NCBI GenBank assembly: GCA_035604195.1
Contig: DATNIY010000064.1
Span: forward strand, 1 to 44,365
Reading direction: 5' to 3'
DNA: 44,365 bases
Origin: DATJLY01 sp035604195
Lineage (GTDB): Bacteria; Pseudomonadota; Alphaproteobacteria; ATCC43930; CGMCC-115725
Part shown: positions 24,227 to 31,920 of the stretch, piece after piece
How positions within the stretch are numbered: position 1 is the first letter of the stretch
Layout: each line of letters starts with the position of its first letter
Notes under the pieces: model-generated
What the model was told of the DNA's origin: nothing
Seen by the model: only the letters and a program-made list of their open reading frames with translations
Databases searched by the model: none
Made by a program: the position numbers and the translations under genes

Positions 24227-24532
24227 ATGGCCCGGCGTAGTTTGAAAGTGCGAGTTCGTCCGGGCTGGGATCGGCAGACCCAGTTCGGCTTGGTCGATGG
24301 TCAGATCGTTCGGCGTCGCTGGCGGATTCTGCAATCGGCCGGGCCGGAGGCGGCTCCGTTCGCGCCGATGCCGCCCTGGGTCCACACCCCCGACCAATTC
24401 GTCGAGTGGCTTTCCCTGCGCCTCGCGGCGGGCGAGATGCGTCAGTATTTCCGCGAACTCGAGGTCATCGCGCGGCGCAGCTGCGATCTCGAGCTGCTTC
24501 GCTTTGCCCGGCACCACCTGGCGCGGCAATAG
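24227..24532 (+). CDS. Hypothetical protein, 101 residues
   Basis: Not recognised. ATG 24227 has a good GGGAGG box (24214-24219) seven bases upstream, and the approach (24121-24150) is unusually AT-rich, as expected of a promoter. The protein has a basic first 35 residues (KVRVRPGWDRQTQFGLVDGQ), a Pro-rich centre, and a helical C-terminal half (VEWLSLRLAAGEMRQYFREL). It has no signal peptide or membrane segment. The opposite-strand frame of similar length lacks a ribosome site and is rejected. Confidence 0.55.
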   Translation: MARRSLKVRVRPGWDRQTQFGLVDGQIVRRRWRILQSAGPEAAPFAPMPPWVHTPDQFVEWLSLRLAAGEMRQYFRELEVIARRSCDLELLRFARHHLARQ

Positions 24533-24540
24533 GATCGCAT

Positions 24541-24558
24541 CCGCCGCAACGCCGGCGG
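24541..24558. terminator. Hairpin between convergent genes
   Basis: CCGCCG (24541-24546), 6-base loop, CGGCGG (24553-24558), placed between the convergent 101-residue gene and the Flp pilin gene. It has no T tract, so it is only a possible bidirectional terminator. Confidence 0.35.
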
Positions 24559-24564
24559 CGGCAG

Positions 24565-24726
24565 CTACATGTCCGACGCCACCGTGTTGAAGAGCCCGCT
24601 GACGGAGCCTCCAAGAGTGATGACCGCGCCGACGATCGCCACGGCAATCAGCGAGGCGATCAGTGCGTATTCAATGGCCGTTGCGCCGCGTTCCTCGCGC
24701 AACAGCCGCGATACCATCCTCTGCAT
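24565..24726 (-). CDS. Flp/Fap-type pilin
   Basis: A 53-residue type IVb pilin precursor. After the short basic leader MQRMVSRLLREERG comes ATAIEYALIASLIAVAIVGA, the Flp motif with cleavage after Gly14 and Glu at position +5 of the mature form, then a short Ser/Gly/Thr-rich tail. A CpaA/TadV-type prepilin peptidase would process it and the Tad machinery assemble it. No other tad/cpa gene lies in the window, so it is an orphan pilin locus. ATG 24717 is an alternative start; the frame is open further upstream but that part would not fit a leader peptide. Confidence 0.85.
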   Translation of the reverse strand: MQRMVSRLLREERGATAIEYALIASLIAVAIVGAVITLGGSVSGLFNTVASDM

Positions 24727-25042
24727 AGCCCGATCCCACCTCAGCCGATGGCGAAGAGCCGAGCTTAGCGCCACAGCGTTACGGCTTCGTAAAATCTATT
24801 AAAAAAGGGATGCGGTCCGGGTCGTGCGGCGGGAGCGCCGCCGGAGGTAGCCCCGCCCGCTTGCTTGGAGGAAAGGGGTGCAGGCGGGGCCGACCCAGGG
24901 TCTTTGCCCGCCAAGGGGGTCGAGCGGGCTGACCCCATTAGCGCCCGCGCGCGCGCCCGAGCCAAGTTAAATCGCGTTCATGATGAAGGGGTCTCGCGCC
25001 GGTCACAATTCTACCGTAGTTTCAGCCTCTTACCGTGCGACT
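24727..25042. other. Intergenic region with hairpins upstream of the pilin gene
   Basis: About 316 bases with no supported gene. It contains an AT-rich run (24791-24806) that may belong to the pilin promoter, a hairpin GCGGCG-GGAG-CGCCGC around 24829-24844, and a longer inverted pair GCCCCGCC ... GGCGGGGC around 24852-24892. These resemble decayed dispersed repeats or terminators. The short reading frames here have no ribosome site or similarity. Confidence 0.35.
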
Positions 25043-25156
25043 CTAGAGCACTGCGGCAAGCAAGCAGAGCGCCATGCCGGCGGCGAGGACGAGCCAGGCG
25101 ATCGAGGGCGGACGTGCGCCGAGCGAGCGTCCCGAGCGCGGGCTGAGATTTGCCAT
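25043..25156 (-). CDS. Putative 37-residue single-span membrane protein
   Basis: ATG 25156 is preceded by GGAGATGAGGGGATAGA, a good ribosome site with GAGGGG six bases away. The product has a basic N-terminal half (SPRSGRSLGARPPS) and one hydrophobic helix (IAWLVLAAGMALCLLAAVL) running to the C-terminus, so a single-pass inner-membrane peptide is likely. No family is recognised. It lies between coaD and the pilin gene on the same strand. Confidence 0.4.
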   Translation of the reverse strand: MANLSPRSGRSLGARPPSIAWLVLAAGMALCLLAAVL

Positions 25157-25255
25157 TCTATCCCCTCATCTCCCCACAACTGTAGTTAAGGAATGATAGG
25201 ACGGCCATGGCCGAGCCATCCCCCGGGACGCGCCGCTTTGCCACTGCGCCGAGGC

Positions 25256-25807
25256 TCATCGCTTGCCGGCAGAGACCTTGGTCTTGGTCTTCGCCTCGCC
25301 GTTGCGCGCCACCCGCTCGACCAGCCGCGCCGCGACGCGCGGGCTCACGAAATGCGAGACGTCCCCGCCCAATTGCCCGATCTCCTTGACGAAGCGCGAG
25401 GAGATGAACTGAAAGCGATCGGAGGCCATGAGGAACACCGTTTCGACCGTGGGATTGAGGCGGTTGTTCATGCCGGCCATCTGGAATTCGTATTCGAAAT
25501 CGGAGACCGCGCGCAGGCCGCGGATGATGACGCTGGCTTCGACCGAGACGGCGAAATGCATGAGCAGCGAGTCGAACGGAACGACCTCGACGCGCCTTTG
25601 CGTCTCCGCCTCGACAAGATGCGCGATCTCGCCGCGCACAATCGCGACCCGCTCGTTGGTGGTGAAGAGTGGACCCTTGCCGGCGTTGCGCGCGACGCCG
25701 ATCACCAGCCGGTCGACGATCTTGGTGGCGCGCAGCACGATGTCCATGTGGCCGTGTGTCATCGGATCGAAGGTGCCGGGATAGACTCCGACTCTGGGCT
25801 TGCTCAT
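25256..25807 (-). CDS. coaD: Pantetheine-phosphate adenylyltransferase CoaD
   Basis: A 183-residue enzyme of coenzyme A synthesis that transfers AMP from ATP to 4'-phosphopantetheine. Seen: the nucleotidyltransferase T/HxGH motif in VYPGTFDPMTHGHMDIV (residues 8-24), IIRGLRAVSDFEYEFQMAGMNN (about residues 93-114), and FISSRFVKEI (ISSTxVKEI motif). A Lys/Thr-rich tail ends the protein. The start overlaps the gyrA stop by four bases, as in other alphaproteobacteria where coaD follows gyrA. Confidence 0.96.
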   Translation of the reverse strand: MSKPRVGVYPGTFDPMTHGHMDIVLRATKIVDRLVIGVARNAGKGPLFTTNERVAIVRGEIAHLVEAETQRRVEVVPFDSLLMHFAVSVEASVIIRGLRAVSDFEYEFQMAGMNNRLNPTVETVFLMASDRFQFISSRFVKEIGQLGGDVSHFVSPRVAARLVERVARNGEAKTKTKVSAGKR

Positions 25808-28593
25808 GCTTCTCCCCCGTTTCGCGCCGGCACGTCCTCGCCGTTCTCCCCGGTCTCGGCCAGGCGCGCAACCGAGACGACGCGCTCGCCCTCGTCGACC
25901 TTGAAGACCATGACGCCGCCGCTGCGCCGGCGGCGGATGCTGATGTCCTTGACCGGCACGCGGATCACCGTGCCGCCATTGGTCACCAGCATGATCTGAT
26001 CGCCTTCCGCCATCGGGAAGACTTCCGCGGTCGGCCCCTGGCCCTTGCCGAGATCGTTGTTCTCGCGGCCCTGGGCGCCGCGCCCGGTGATCGGAAAATC
26101 ATAGGCCGAGGTGCGCTTGCCGAAGCCCTTCTCGGTCAAGGTCAACACGAACTCCTCGCGCGCGGCGAGATCGGCGTATTGCTCCTCGGAGATGGTCCCC
26201 TCGGCGCCGCTCTCGACCTCGCCCTCCTCGCTCTCGATCTCCTCGGGAACGCCGCGGCGGCGCTCGGCCGCCAGTCGCAGATAGGCGTAGCGCTGCTCGG
26301 CGGGCACATCCTCGTGGCGCAGGATCGACATCGAGATAACCGCATCGCCCTCGCCCAGGCGGATGCCGCGGACGCCGACCGAGGAACGGCCGGTGAAGAC
26401 GCGCACATCCTCGGCCGGAAAGCGAATGCACTTGCCGTTACGCGTCGCCAGCAGCACGTCGTCGCGCTCGGTCGCGATCGCCGCGGCGATCAGCCGGTCG
26501 TCGGCATCCTCGCCCTCGAACTTCATGGCGATCTTGCCGGAAGCGAAGACGTTGACGAAGTCGGAGACGGCGTTGCGCCGCACATTGCCTTTGGCGGTGG
26601 CGAAGACAACCGTCTGGCTCCCCCATTCCGACTCGTCCTCAGGCAGCGGCATGACGGTCGAGATGCGCTCCTCCGTGACCAGCGGCAGCAAATTCACCAT
26701 CGCCTTGCCGCGCGACTGCGGCGTGCCGATGGGCAGGCGATAGACCTTGAGCTTGTAGACGCGGCCCGAGGAGGTGAAGAACAGCATCGCCGCATGGGTC
26801 GAGGCGACGAAGACCTGGCTGACGAAATCCTCCTCGCGCATCGCCATGCCGGCGCGGCCGCGGCCGCCCCGGCGCTGCGCCCGGTATGTCGAGAGCGGCA
26901 CGCGCTTGATGTAGCCGCCATGGCTTACCGTCACCACCATGTCCTCGCGCTGGATCAGCGCCTCGATGTCGGTCTCGAATTCGACATCCTCGATGAGCGT
27001 GCGGCGCGCGTTGGCGAACTGCTCCTTGACCGAGCGCAGCTCCTGGCGCAGCACGTCGAGCAGCCGCTCGCGCGAGCCGAGGATCTCGAGATAGCCCGCG
27101 ATCTCCGTGACCACGCCCGAAAGCTCCTCGCCGATCTTGTCCCGCTCGAGCCCGGTCAGGCGCTGCAGGCGGAGCTCGAGGATCGCCTTGGCCTGCTCGT
27201 CGGAAAGTCGGTAAGCGGCAGCGCTGTCGGGCGCGCGCTCCTCGACCAGCGCGATGAGCGGCGCCACCTCGGCGGCGGGCCAGTCGCGCGCGATGAGCGC
27301 GGCGCGCGCGACGCTCGGGTCGGCGGCGGCGCGAATGAGAGCGATGACCGCATCGATGTTGGCGACGGCGACCGCCAACCCGACCAGGATATGCGCCCGC
27401 TCGCGCGCCTTGCCCAAGAGGTGGACGGTGCGCCGCGTCACGACCTCTTCGCGGAAGGCGACGAAGGCGGCGAGGATGTCCTTGAGGTCCATCGTCACCG
27501 GACGGCCGCCGTCGAGCGCCAGCATGTTCACGCCGAAGCTCGTTTGCAGCGGGCTGTAGCGGTAAAGCTGGTTCAACACGACATCGGCGATCACGTCGCG
27601 CTTCAATTCGACGACGACGCGCACGCCGTCGCGGTCGCTCTCGTCGCGCAGATCCGAGACGCCTTCGATCAGCTTCTCGCGCACCACCTCGGCGATGCGC
27701 TCGATCATCCGGGCCTTGTTGACCTGATAGGGGATTTCCGTGACCACGATCGCCTCGCGGTCCCGCCCGATGGACTCGATATGCGAGCGGCCGCGCATGA
27801 CGATCGAGCCGCGTCCCACCCGGTAGGCGGCGTGAATGCCGGCGCGGCCGAGGATGATGCCGCCGGTCGGGAAATCCGGCCCGGGAATGTACTCCATCAA
27901 CTCCTCGACGGAGAGCTCGGGATTGTCGATGACGGCGATGGCGGCGTCGATCACCTCGCCCAGATTGTGCGTGGGGATGTTGGTCGCCATGCCGACGGCG
28001 ATGCCGGAGGCGCCGTTGACCAGCAGGTTCGGAAAGCGCGCCGGCAGGACCTTGGGTTCCTCGCGGCTGCCGTCGTAATTGGGCTGGAACTCGACCGTGT
28101 CCTTGTCGATGTCGTCGAGCAACGCATCGGCGGCGCGCGACAGGCGCGCCTCGGTGTAGCGCATCGCCGCCGGCGGATCGCCGTCCATCGAGCCGTAATT
28201 GCCCTGGCCGTCGATGAGCGGCAGACGCATGGCGAAATCCTGGGCCATGCGCACCATCGCGTCATAGATCGCGTCGTTGCCGTGCGGATGATAGGCGCCC
28301 ATCACCTCGCCGACGATGCGCGCCGATTTGCGGAACGGCCGGTTCCAGTCGAAGCCGCCCTCCTTCATCGCATAGAGGATGCGGCGGTGCACCGGCTTCA
28401 AGCCGTCGCGCACATCCGGCAGCGCGCGCGCCACGATCACGCTCATGGCGTAATCGAGGTAGGAACGCTTCATCTCCTCGTCGATGGCGACGGGCGTGAG
28501 GTCCAAGGGCGGCGGTGCGGGAGGAAGGGCCAAGCGATCGTCCAGCGGTGTCGGAACACAAAGCAAACGCTGGCCGAAAACGCCAGCGTTCAT
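25804..28593 (-). CDS. gyrA: DNA gyrase subunit A
   Basis: A 929-residue type IIA topoisomerase subunit that breaks and rejoins DNA. The catalytic tyrosine is Tyr146 in AAMRYTEARLS. The C-terminal beta-pinwheel carries the GyrA box as QRRGGRGRAG (about residues 589-598), needed for wrapping and negative supercoiling, and marks it as GyrA rather than ParC. An acidic insertion (EEIESEEGEVESGAEG) lies late in the pinwheel. In the quinolone region the helix reads HPHGNDAIYD where E. coli has HPHGDSAVYD, that is Asn and Asp at the positions of Asp82 and Ser83. ATG 28593 is the only ATG; no clear ribosome site precedes it. Confidence 0.96.
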   Translation of the reverse strand: MNAGVFGQRLLCVPTPLDDRLALPPAPPPLDLTPVAIDEEMKRSYLDYAMSVIVARALPDVRDGLKPVHRRILYAMKEGGFDWNRPFRKSARIVGEVMGAYHPHGNDAIYDAMVRMAQDFAMRLPLIDGQGNYGSMDGDPPAAMRYTEARLSRAADALLDDIDKDTVEFQPNYDGSREEPKVLPARFPNLLVNGASGIAVGMATNIPTHNLGEVIDAAIAVIDNPELSVEELMEYIPGPDFPTGGIILGRAGIHAAYRVGRGSIVMRGRSHIESIGRDREAIVVTEIPYQVNKARMIERIAEVVREKLIEGVSDLRDESDRDGVRVVVELKRDVIADVVLNQLYRYSPLQTSFGVNMLALDGGRPVTMDLKDILAAFVAFREEVVTRRTVHLLGKARERAHILVGLAVAVANIDAVIALIRAAADPSVARAALIARDWPAAEVAPLIALVEERAPDSAAAYRLSDEQAKAILELRLQRLTGLERDKIGEELSGVVTEIAGYLEILGSRERLLDVLRQELRSVKEQFANARRTLIEDVEFETDIEALIQREDMVVTVSHGGYIKRVPLSTYRAQRRGGRGRAGMAMREEDFVSQVFVASTHAAMLFFTSSGRVYKLKVYRLPIGTPQSRGKAMVNLLPLVTEERISTVMPLPEDESEWGSQTVVFATAKGNVRRNAVSDFVNVFASGKIAMKFEGEDADDRLIAAAIATERDDVLLATRNGKCIRFPAEDVRVFTGRSSVGVRGIRLGEGDAVISMSILRHEDVPAEQRYAYLRLAAERRRGVPEEIESEEGEVESGAEGTISEEQYADLAAREEFVLTLTEKGFGKRTSAYDFPITGRGAQGRENNDLGKGQGPTAEVFPMAEGDQIMLVTNGGTVIRVPVKDISIRRRRSGGVMVFKVDEGERVVSVARLAETGENGEDVPARNGGEA

Positions 28594-28679
28594 AGGCGGT
28601 TAAGACTAGCCGATTTTGCACGGCGGGACAACGCCGCGCGCCCCGATGAGGAGGCTTTCGGCGATTCTCCACCGTAAAT

Positions 28680-28709
28680 AAAATATGGTATGTTTTCAGT
28701 GGGTTACAA
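28680..28709 (-). promoter_or_regulatory. Candidate gyrA promoter
   Basis: On the minus strand TTGTAA (28704-28709), 17-18 bases, ATATTT/TATTTT (28680-28686). This is the most AT-rich patch of the 267-base gap upstream of gyrA and would leave a leader of about 80 bases. Confidence 0.45.
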
Positions 28710-28860
28710 GCCGCTACCTGGGCGATTTTCAGGGTCGCCGCCGGCCGCGGCAGGAGTTCGCTCGGACCGGGCGTTTTTGCGGCGCAAAAAGGTGCCGAGT
28801 CCCGGGCTCGCGCCGTCCGGATTTCGCCGGGCGCTAGCGGTTTCCCGCGCGACTCATCGC

Positions 28861-29223
28861 TCAGCGGTTGAGCAGCGGGATGTCCTTTGCCGTCTCCTTC
28901 GGCGCGGGAATACTGCGGAGATAGGCGTAGATGTCGGCGGCATCCTGATCGGTCAGCGCCGTCTCGCCATAGGGCGGCATTTCGTTCGCCGGCCGGCGCA
29001 GCTGCCGGGTGAAGTTGTCGAAGGACATGGAGAGCGTCGCGACGCGCGGGCCGGCGACGCTCGAGCCTTGTCCGACATAGCCGTGGCACTCGTAGCAGCC
29101 GTCGTCGACATAGAGCTGCTTGCCCCGGCTCTCGTCGCCGCCACTGTCCTGCGCCCGCGCCGCGGCGGAAACGCCGGCGAGGAGCAGCGCCGCCGCCACC
29201 AGGGAAAACGATGACACCCTCAC
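28861..29223 (-). CDS. Small periplasmic c-type cytochrome
   Basis: A 120-residue monohaem cytochrome c. It has a Sec signal peptide (SLVAAALLLAGVSAAARA, cleaved before QDSGGD), one haem site CYECHGY (CxxCH) about 45 residues in, and a plausible axial Met in NEMPPYGE, with the class I C-terminal helix DQDAADIYAYLRSI. GTG 29223 starts 12 bases after the stop of the Tat-exported ThDP enzyme, so the two are surely cotranscribed. The cytochrome is the natural candidate for electron acceptor of that enzyme; this is inference from context. Confidence 0.85.
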   Translation of the reverse strand: MRVSSFSLVAAALLLAGVSAAARAQDSGGDESRGKQLYVDDGCYECHGYVGQGSSVAGPRVATLSMSFDNFTRQLRRPANEMPPYGETALTDQDAADIYAYLRSIPAPKETAKDIPLLNR

Positions 29224-29234
29224 CTCGCCCGCCC

Positions 29235-31169
29235 CTAGCGCGGCTGGGTCACGGCGTCGACGAGCGCCGGCTCGCCGCGCTTGACGACCGCGAGCGCGCG
29301 CTGAATTGCCGGGCCGATCTCCTGGGGATCGCTGACCGGCCCCTCGGCATAGACGCCCATCGCCTGCGCCAGCTTGGCATAGTCGATGAAGGGCTCGCGC
29401 AAGGTGGTGCCGATCCAGGTGCGGTCGAGGCCGCGGCTGCGCCGATCCGCCATGCGCTGCACATGCATATATTCCTGATGATAGGCGCGGTTGTTGTGGA
29501 CGATCATCAGGAGCGGGATGCGGTGGTGCGCCGCGGTCCACAGCGCGCCGGGCGAATACATGAGATCGCCGTCGCCCTCGATCGCCACGGTGATGCGGCC
29601 GTGCTTGCGGTTGGCCAGCGCCGCGCCGACGATGGCGCCGCCGCCATAGCCTTGGCCGGCGCCGCCGGAATCGCCGATATAGTGGTGGTGCTTCTCCATC
29701 GCCCAGAGGCGCTGCGGCCAGCGGCTGGTGAAGGTGGTGCCGGTGACGAGAGACCAATCTTCCTTCTCGATCTGGCCCCACAGCTCCGCGCACAGCCGCG
29801 CCGTGCTGATCGGGCTGGCATCCCAGCCATAGACCGCGTCGTCGCGGTCGGCCGCGAGGAGCTTGGCGCGGGCCTCCGCCAGCTTCTGTCCGCGCGCGGC
29901 AAAGACCGAGCGCCGGTCGTCGGTGACGAGACGCTTTGCCGCCTCGATCAGGGCGGGCAAGGTCTCCTCGCCGTCGCCGGCGATGGCGAGATCGATTTCG
30001 GCGAAGCGCTGGAAGTTCTGGAAGTTCGATTTGAGGTAGAGGTCGCCGGTGCCAATGGCGACGGTCTTGACCCCGGCGCGCGTGAGCAATTTCGAGCTGC
30101 GATGGAGCTGATCGCGGTAGCTGTGGAGCGTGCCCCAGAAATCGTTGAGCTCGAGGCCGAGAATCACATCGGCCTGAGAGATCAGCGGGCGGGCGCGGCC
30201 GCTGTGATTGAGCTTGTGCCGCGACGGGAAGTTCATGCGGCCGCCCTGGTCGATCACCGGCGCCTGCAGCAACTCGGCCAGCTCGACGAGGCGCGCTATC
30301 CCGGCCGGCGTGCGCGCGAGCCGGTCGGCCAAGATCACTGGAGTCTCGGCCGCCACCAGCAGACGAGCCGTCTCGGCCACCGCCGCGGAATCGCCCTCGG
30401 GCAGCGTGCTCCGCGGCAGTTTCGGAATGGCGAGCGCGGCCTCCTCCTCGATCGCCCCTTCCTGCAGCTCGCTGTCGATCGCGAGGACTACGGGTCCCAT
30501 CGGCGGCGTGACGGCGATCTTGTAGGCGCGCACCGCCGATTCCGCGAAATCCTGCAGCGAGGCCGGCTGATCGTCCCATTTGACGAAGTCGCGGACGATG
30601 ACCGCGTTGTCCTGCGCGGTATGCGCCCACTCGACGCCGGGCCGGCGCATCTCGGCATTGACCGAATTGCCGACCATGAGGAAGACCGGCGCGCGGTCGC
30701 ACCAGGCGTTGTAGAGCGCCATCGAGGCGTGCTGCAGCCCGACCACCGCATGCGCCATCACCGCGATCGGCTTGCCTTCGATCTTCGCGTAGGCATGCGC
30801 CATCGCCACCGCGGCTTCCTCATGGGTGCAGGTGATGAACTCGGGCCCCGTGTTCTTGCCGTAGTTGATGAGGGATTCGTGCAGGCCGCGGAAGCTCGAG
30901 GCGGGATTGGCGCAGACATATTCGAAGTCGAGGGATTTGAGCACATCGACCATGAAGTCGCCGCCGCTTCTGCCCTCGGTCAAGGGCTGCTCGCGCGGCG
31001 GCTCGCGGTTTTCGGCGGCGGCGAGTTGGATCGGCAGGGCCGGCCGCGCGGCCGGGCGCACCGGCGCCGCTGCGGCCAGCGGCGGCGCCACGGCGGCCGC
31101 TCCAACGAGGGTTGCGCCTTTGAGAAAGCTGCGCCGGGCGACGGCGCCCGGTTGCCGCGTCTGCCGCAT
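29235..31169 (-). CDS. Tat-exported thiamine-diphosphate-dependent enzyme
   Basis: A 644-residue enzyme of the acetolactate synthase/benzoylformate decarboxylase superfamily with an unusual export signal. Residues 12-18 read RRSFLKG, a consensus twin-arginine motif, followed by a hydrophobic Ala-rich stretch and a linker to about residue 70. The ThDP domains are complete: N-terminal Pyr domain with the cofactor-activating Glu in CTHEEAAVAMAHAYA (residues 114-128), central domain, and C-terminal PP domain with the Mg/ThDP motif GDGDLM ... IVHNN starting near residue 532. Tat export fits a protein that folds around ThDP in the cytoplasm. No clear FAD site is seen. A cytochrome c gene follows after 12 bases, and ssb lies 27 bases upstream on the same strand. 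The substrate is unknown; decarboxylation or oxidation of a 2-oxo acid or ligation/oxidation of aldehydes are possible. Confidence 0.85.
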   Translation of the reverse strand: MRQTRQPGAVARRSFLKGATLVGAAAVAPPLAAAAPVRPAARPALPIQLAAAENREPPREQPLTEGRSGGDFMVDVLKSLDFEYVCANPASSFRGLHESLINYGKNTGPEFITCTHEEAAVAMAHAYAKIEGKPIAVMAHAVVGLQHASMALYNAWCDRAPVFLMVGNSVNAEMRRPGVEWAHTAQDNAVIVRDFVKWDDQPASLQDFAESAVRAYKIAVTPPMGPVVLAIDSELQEGAIEEEAALAIPKLPRSTLPEGDSAAVAETARLLVAAETPVILADRLARTPAGIARLVELAELLQAPVIDQGGRMNFPSRHKLNHSGRARPLISQADVILGLELNDFWGTLHSYRDQLHRSSKLLTRAGVKTVAIGTGDLYLKSNFQNFQRFAEIDLAIAGDGEETLPALIEAAKRLVTDDRRSVFAARGQKLAEARAKLLAADRDDAVYGWDASPISTARLCAELWGQIEKEDWSLVTGTTFTSRWPQRLWAMEKHHHYIGDSGGAGQGYGGGAIVGAALANRKHGRITVAIEGDGDLMYSPGALWTAAHHRIPLLMIVHNNRAYHQEYMHVQRMADRRSRGLDRTWIGTTLREPFIDYAKLAQAMGVYAEGPVSDPQEIGPAIQRALAVVKRGEPALVDAVTQPR

Positions 31170-31196
31170 CGTTCCGGCTCCGGTTCCGAGGCCCCG

Positions 31197-31694
31197 CTAG
31201 AACGGAATCTCGTCGTCGAGATCGCCTACGGGCGGCCGGCGTTCGCCGCCGCGGGCGCTGCGGCCGCTCGCGGGCGGCTCGTCCTCGCCGGGCGCGAAAT
31301 CGCCGCCGCCGCCGCCGCCGAAGCCGGCCTCGCCGCCGCCGCGCGCGCCGTCGAGCATGGTCAGCTCGCCGCGGAAGCGCTGCAGCACCACCTCGGTCGA
31401 ATAGCGCTCCTGGCCGGAATTGTCGGTCCATTTGCGCGTCTGCAGCGCCCCCTCGACATAGATCTTCGAGCCCTTCTTCAGGTATTTCTCGACGATATCG
31501 ACGAGCCGCTCGTTGAAGATGACGACGCGGTGCCACTCGGTGCGCTCCTTGCGCTCGCCGCTGCTCTTGTCGCGCCAGCTCTCGGAAGTCGCGAGCGACA
31601 GATTGGCGACGCGGGTGCCGTCCTGGGTGGAGCGGATTTCCGGATCCCGGCCGAGATTGCCGACCAGGATCACCTTGTTGACGCTTCCGGCCAT
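31197..31694 (-). CDS. ssb: Single-stranded DNA-binding protein
   Basis: A 165-residue SSB. The OB fold spans residues 1-110 (SVNKVILVGNLGRDPEIR, ATSESWRDKSSG, TEWHRVVIF, YVEGALQTRKW), followed by a Gly-rich flexible linker (GGGEAGFGGGGGGDF) and the acidic tip DLDDEIPF that recruits repair proteins. Divergent from uvrA, the common alphaproteobacterial layout. On the other side the usual neighbour gyrA is displaced by the ThDP-enzyme and cytochrome genes. Confidence 0.96.
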   Translation of the reverse strand: MAGSVNKVILVGNLGRDPEIRSTQDGTRVANLSLATSESWRDKSSGERKERTEWHRVVIFNERLVDIVEKYLKKGSKIYVEGALQTRKWTDNSGQERYSTEVVLQRFRGELTMLDGARGGGEAGFGGGGGGDFAPGEDEPPASGRSARGGERRPPVGDLDDEIPF

Positions 31695-31732
31695 GATGCT
31701 GCTTTCGGGCGAGAGGTTGCGACATTTGTCGG

Positions 31733-31768
31733 CCCCTCACCCCCCGGTGGGGAGAGGGCGGTGAGGGG
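31733..31768. repeat. GC-rich nested hairpin between ssb and uvrA
   Basis: CCCCTCACC (31733-31741) pairs with GGTGAGGGG (31760-31768); inside it CCCC-GGT-GGGG (31742-31752) forms a second small hairpin. It resembles dispersed REP-like elements of alphaproteobacteria. It lies in the divergent promoter region and may simply be an inserted repeat. Confidence 0.5.
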
Positions 31769-31888
31769 GCGTTATTCCGGCCATGATACTAGCGCCGGGC
31801 CGCCCCACAAGCGACCGACTTGTCTTGGGCTTCCACCAGCGCTTCCCATCTATAGCGCCCGGGGTGGCACGGCGCCGCCGCCCGACGC

Positions 31889-31894
31889 TATAGT
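31889..31894 (+). promoter_or_regulatory. Possible -10 element for uvrA
   Basis: TATAGT, 26 bases before ATG 31921. No good -35 is seen. The whole 226-base region lacks the GTTC-N7-GTTC LexA site of alphaproteobacteria: neither GTTC nor GAAC occurs in it. Confidence 0.3.
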
Positions 31895-31920
31895 GCGCCA
31901 TCACCGGCCGGCCGAGCCTC

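Noticed and set aside
24146..24529. 127-residue minus-strand frame opposite the 101-residue hypothetical gene
   Set aside because: The plus-strand frame has a good ribosome site and an AT-rich upstream region; the minus frame has neither.
24980..25189. 69-residue plus-strand frame upstream of coaD
   Set aside because: No ribosome site or recognisable pattern, and it overlaps the better-supported membrane peptide on the other strand.
25669..28677. 1002-residue plus-strand frame opposite gyrA
   Set aside because: Antisense shadow caused by high GC at third codon positions; no domains or ribosome site.
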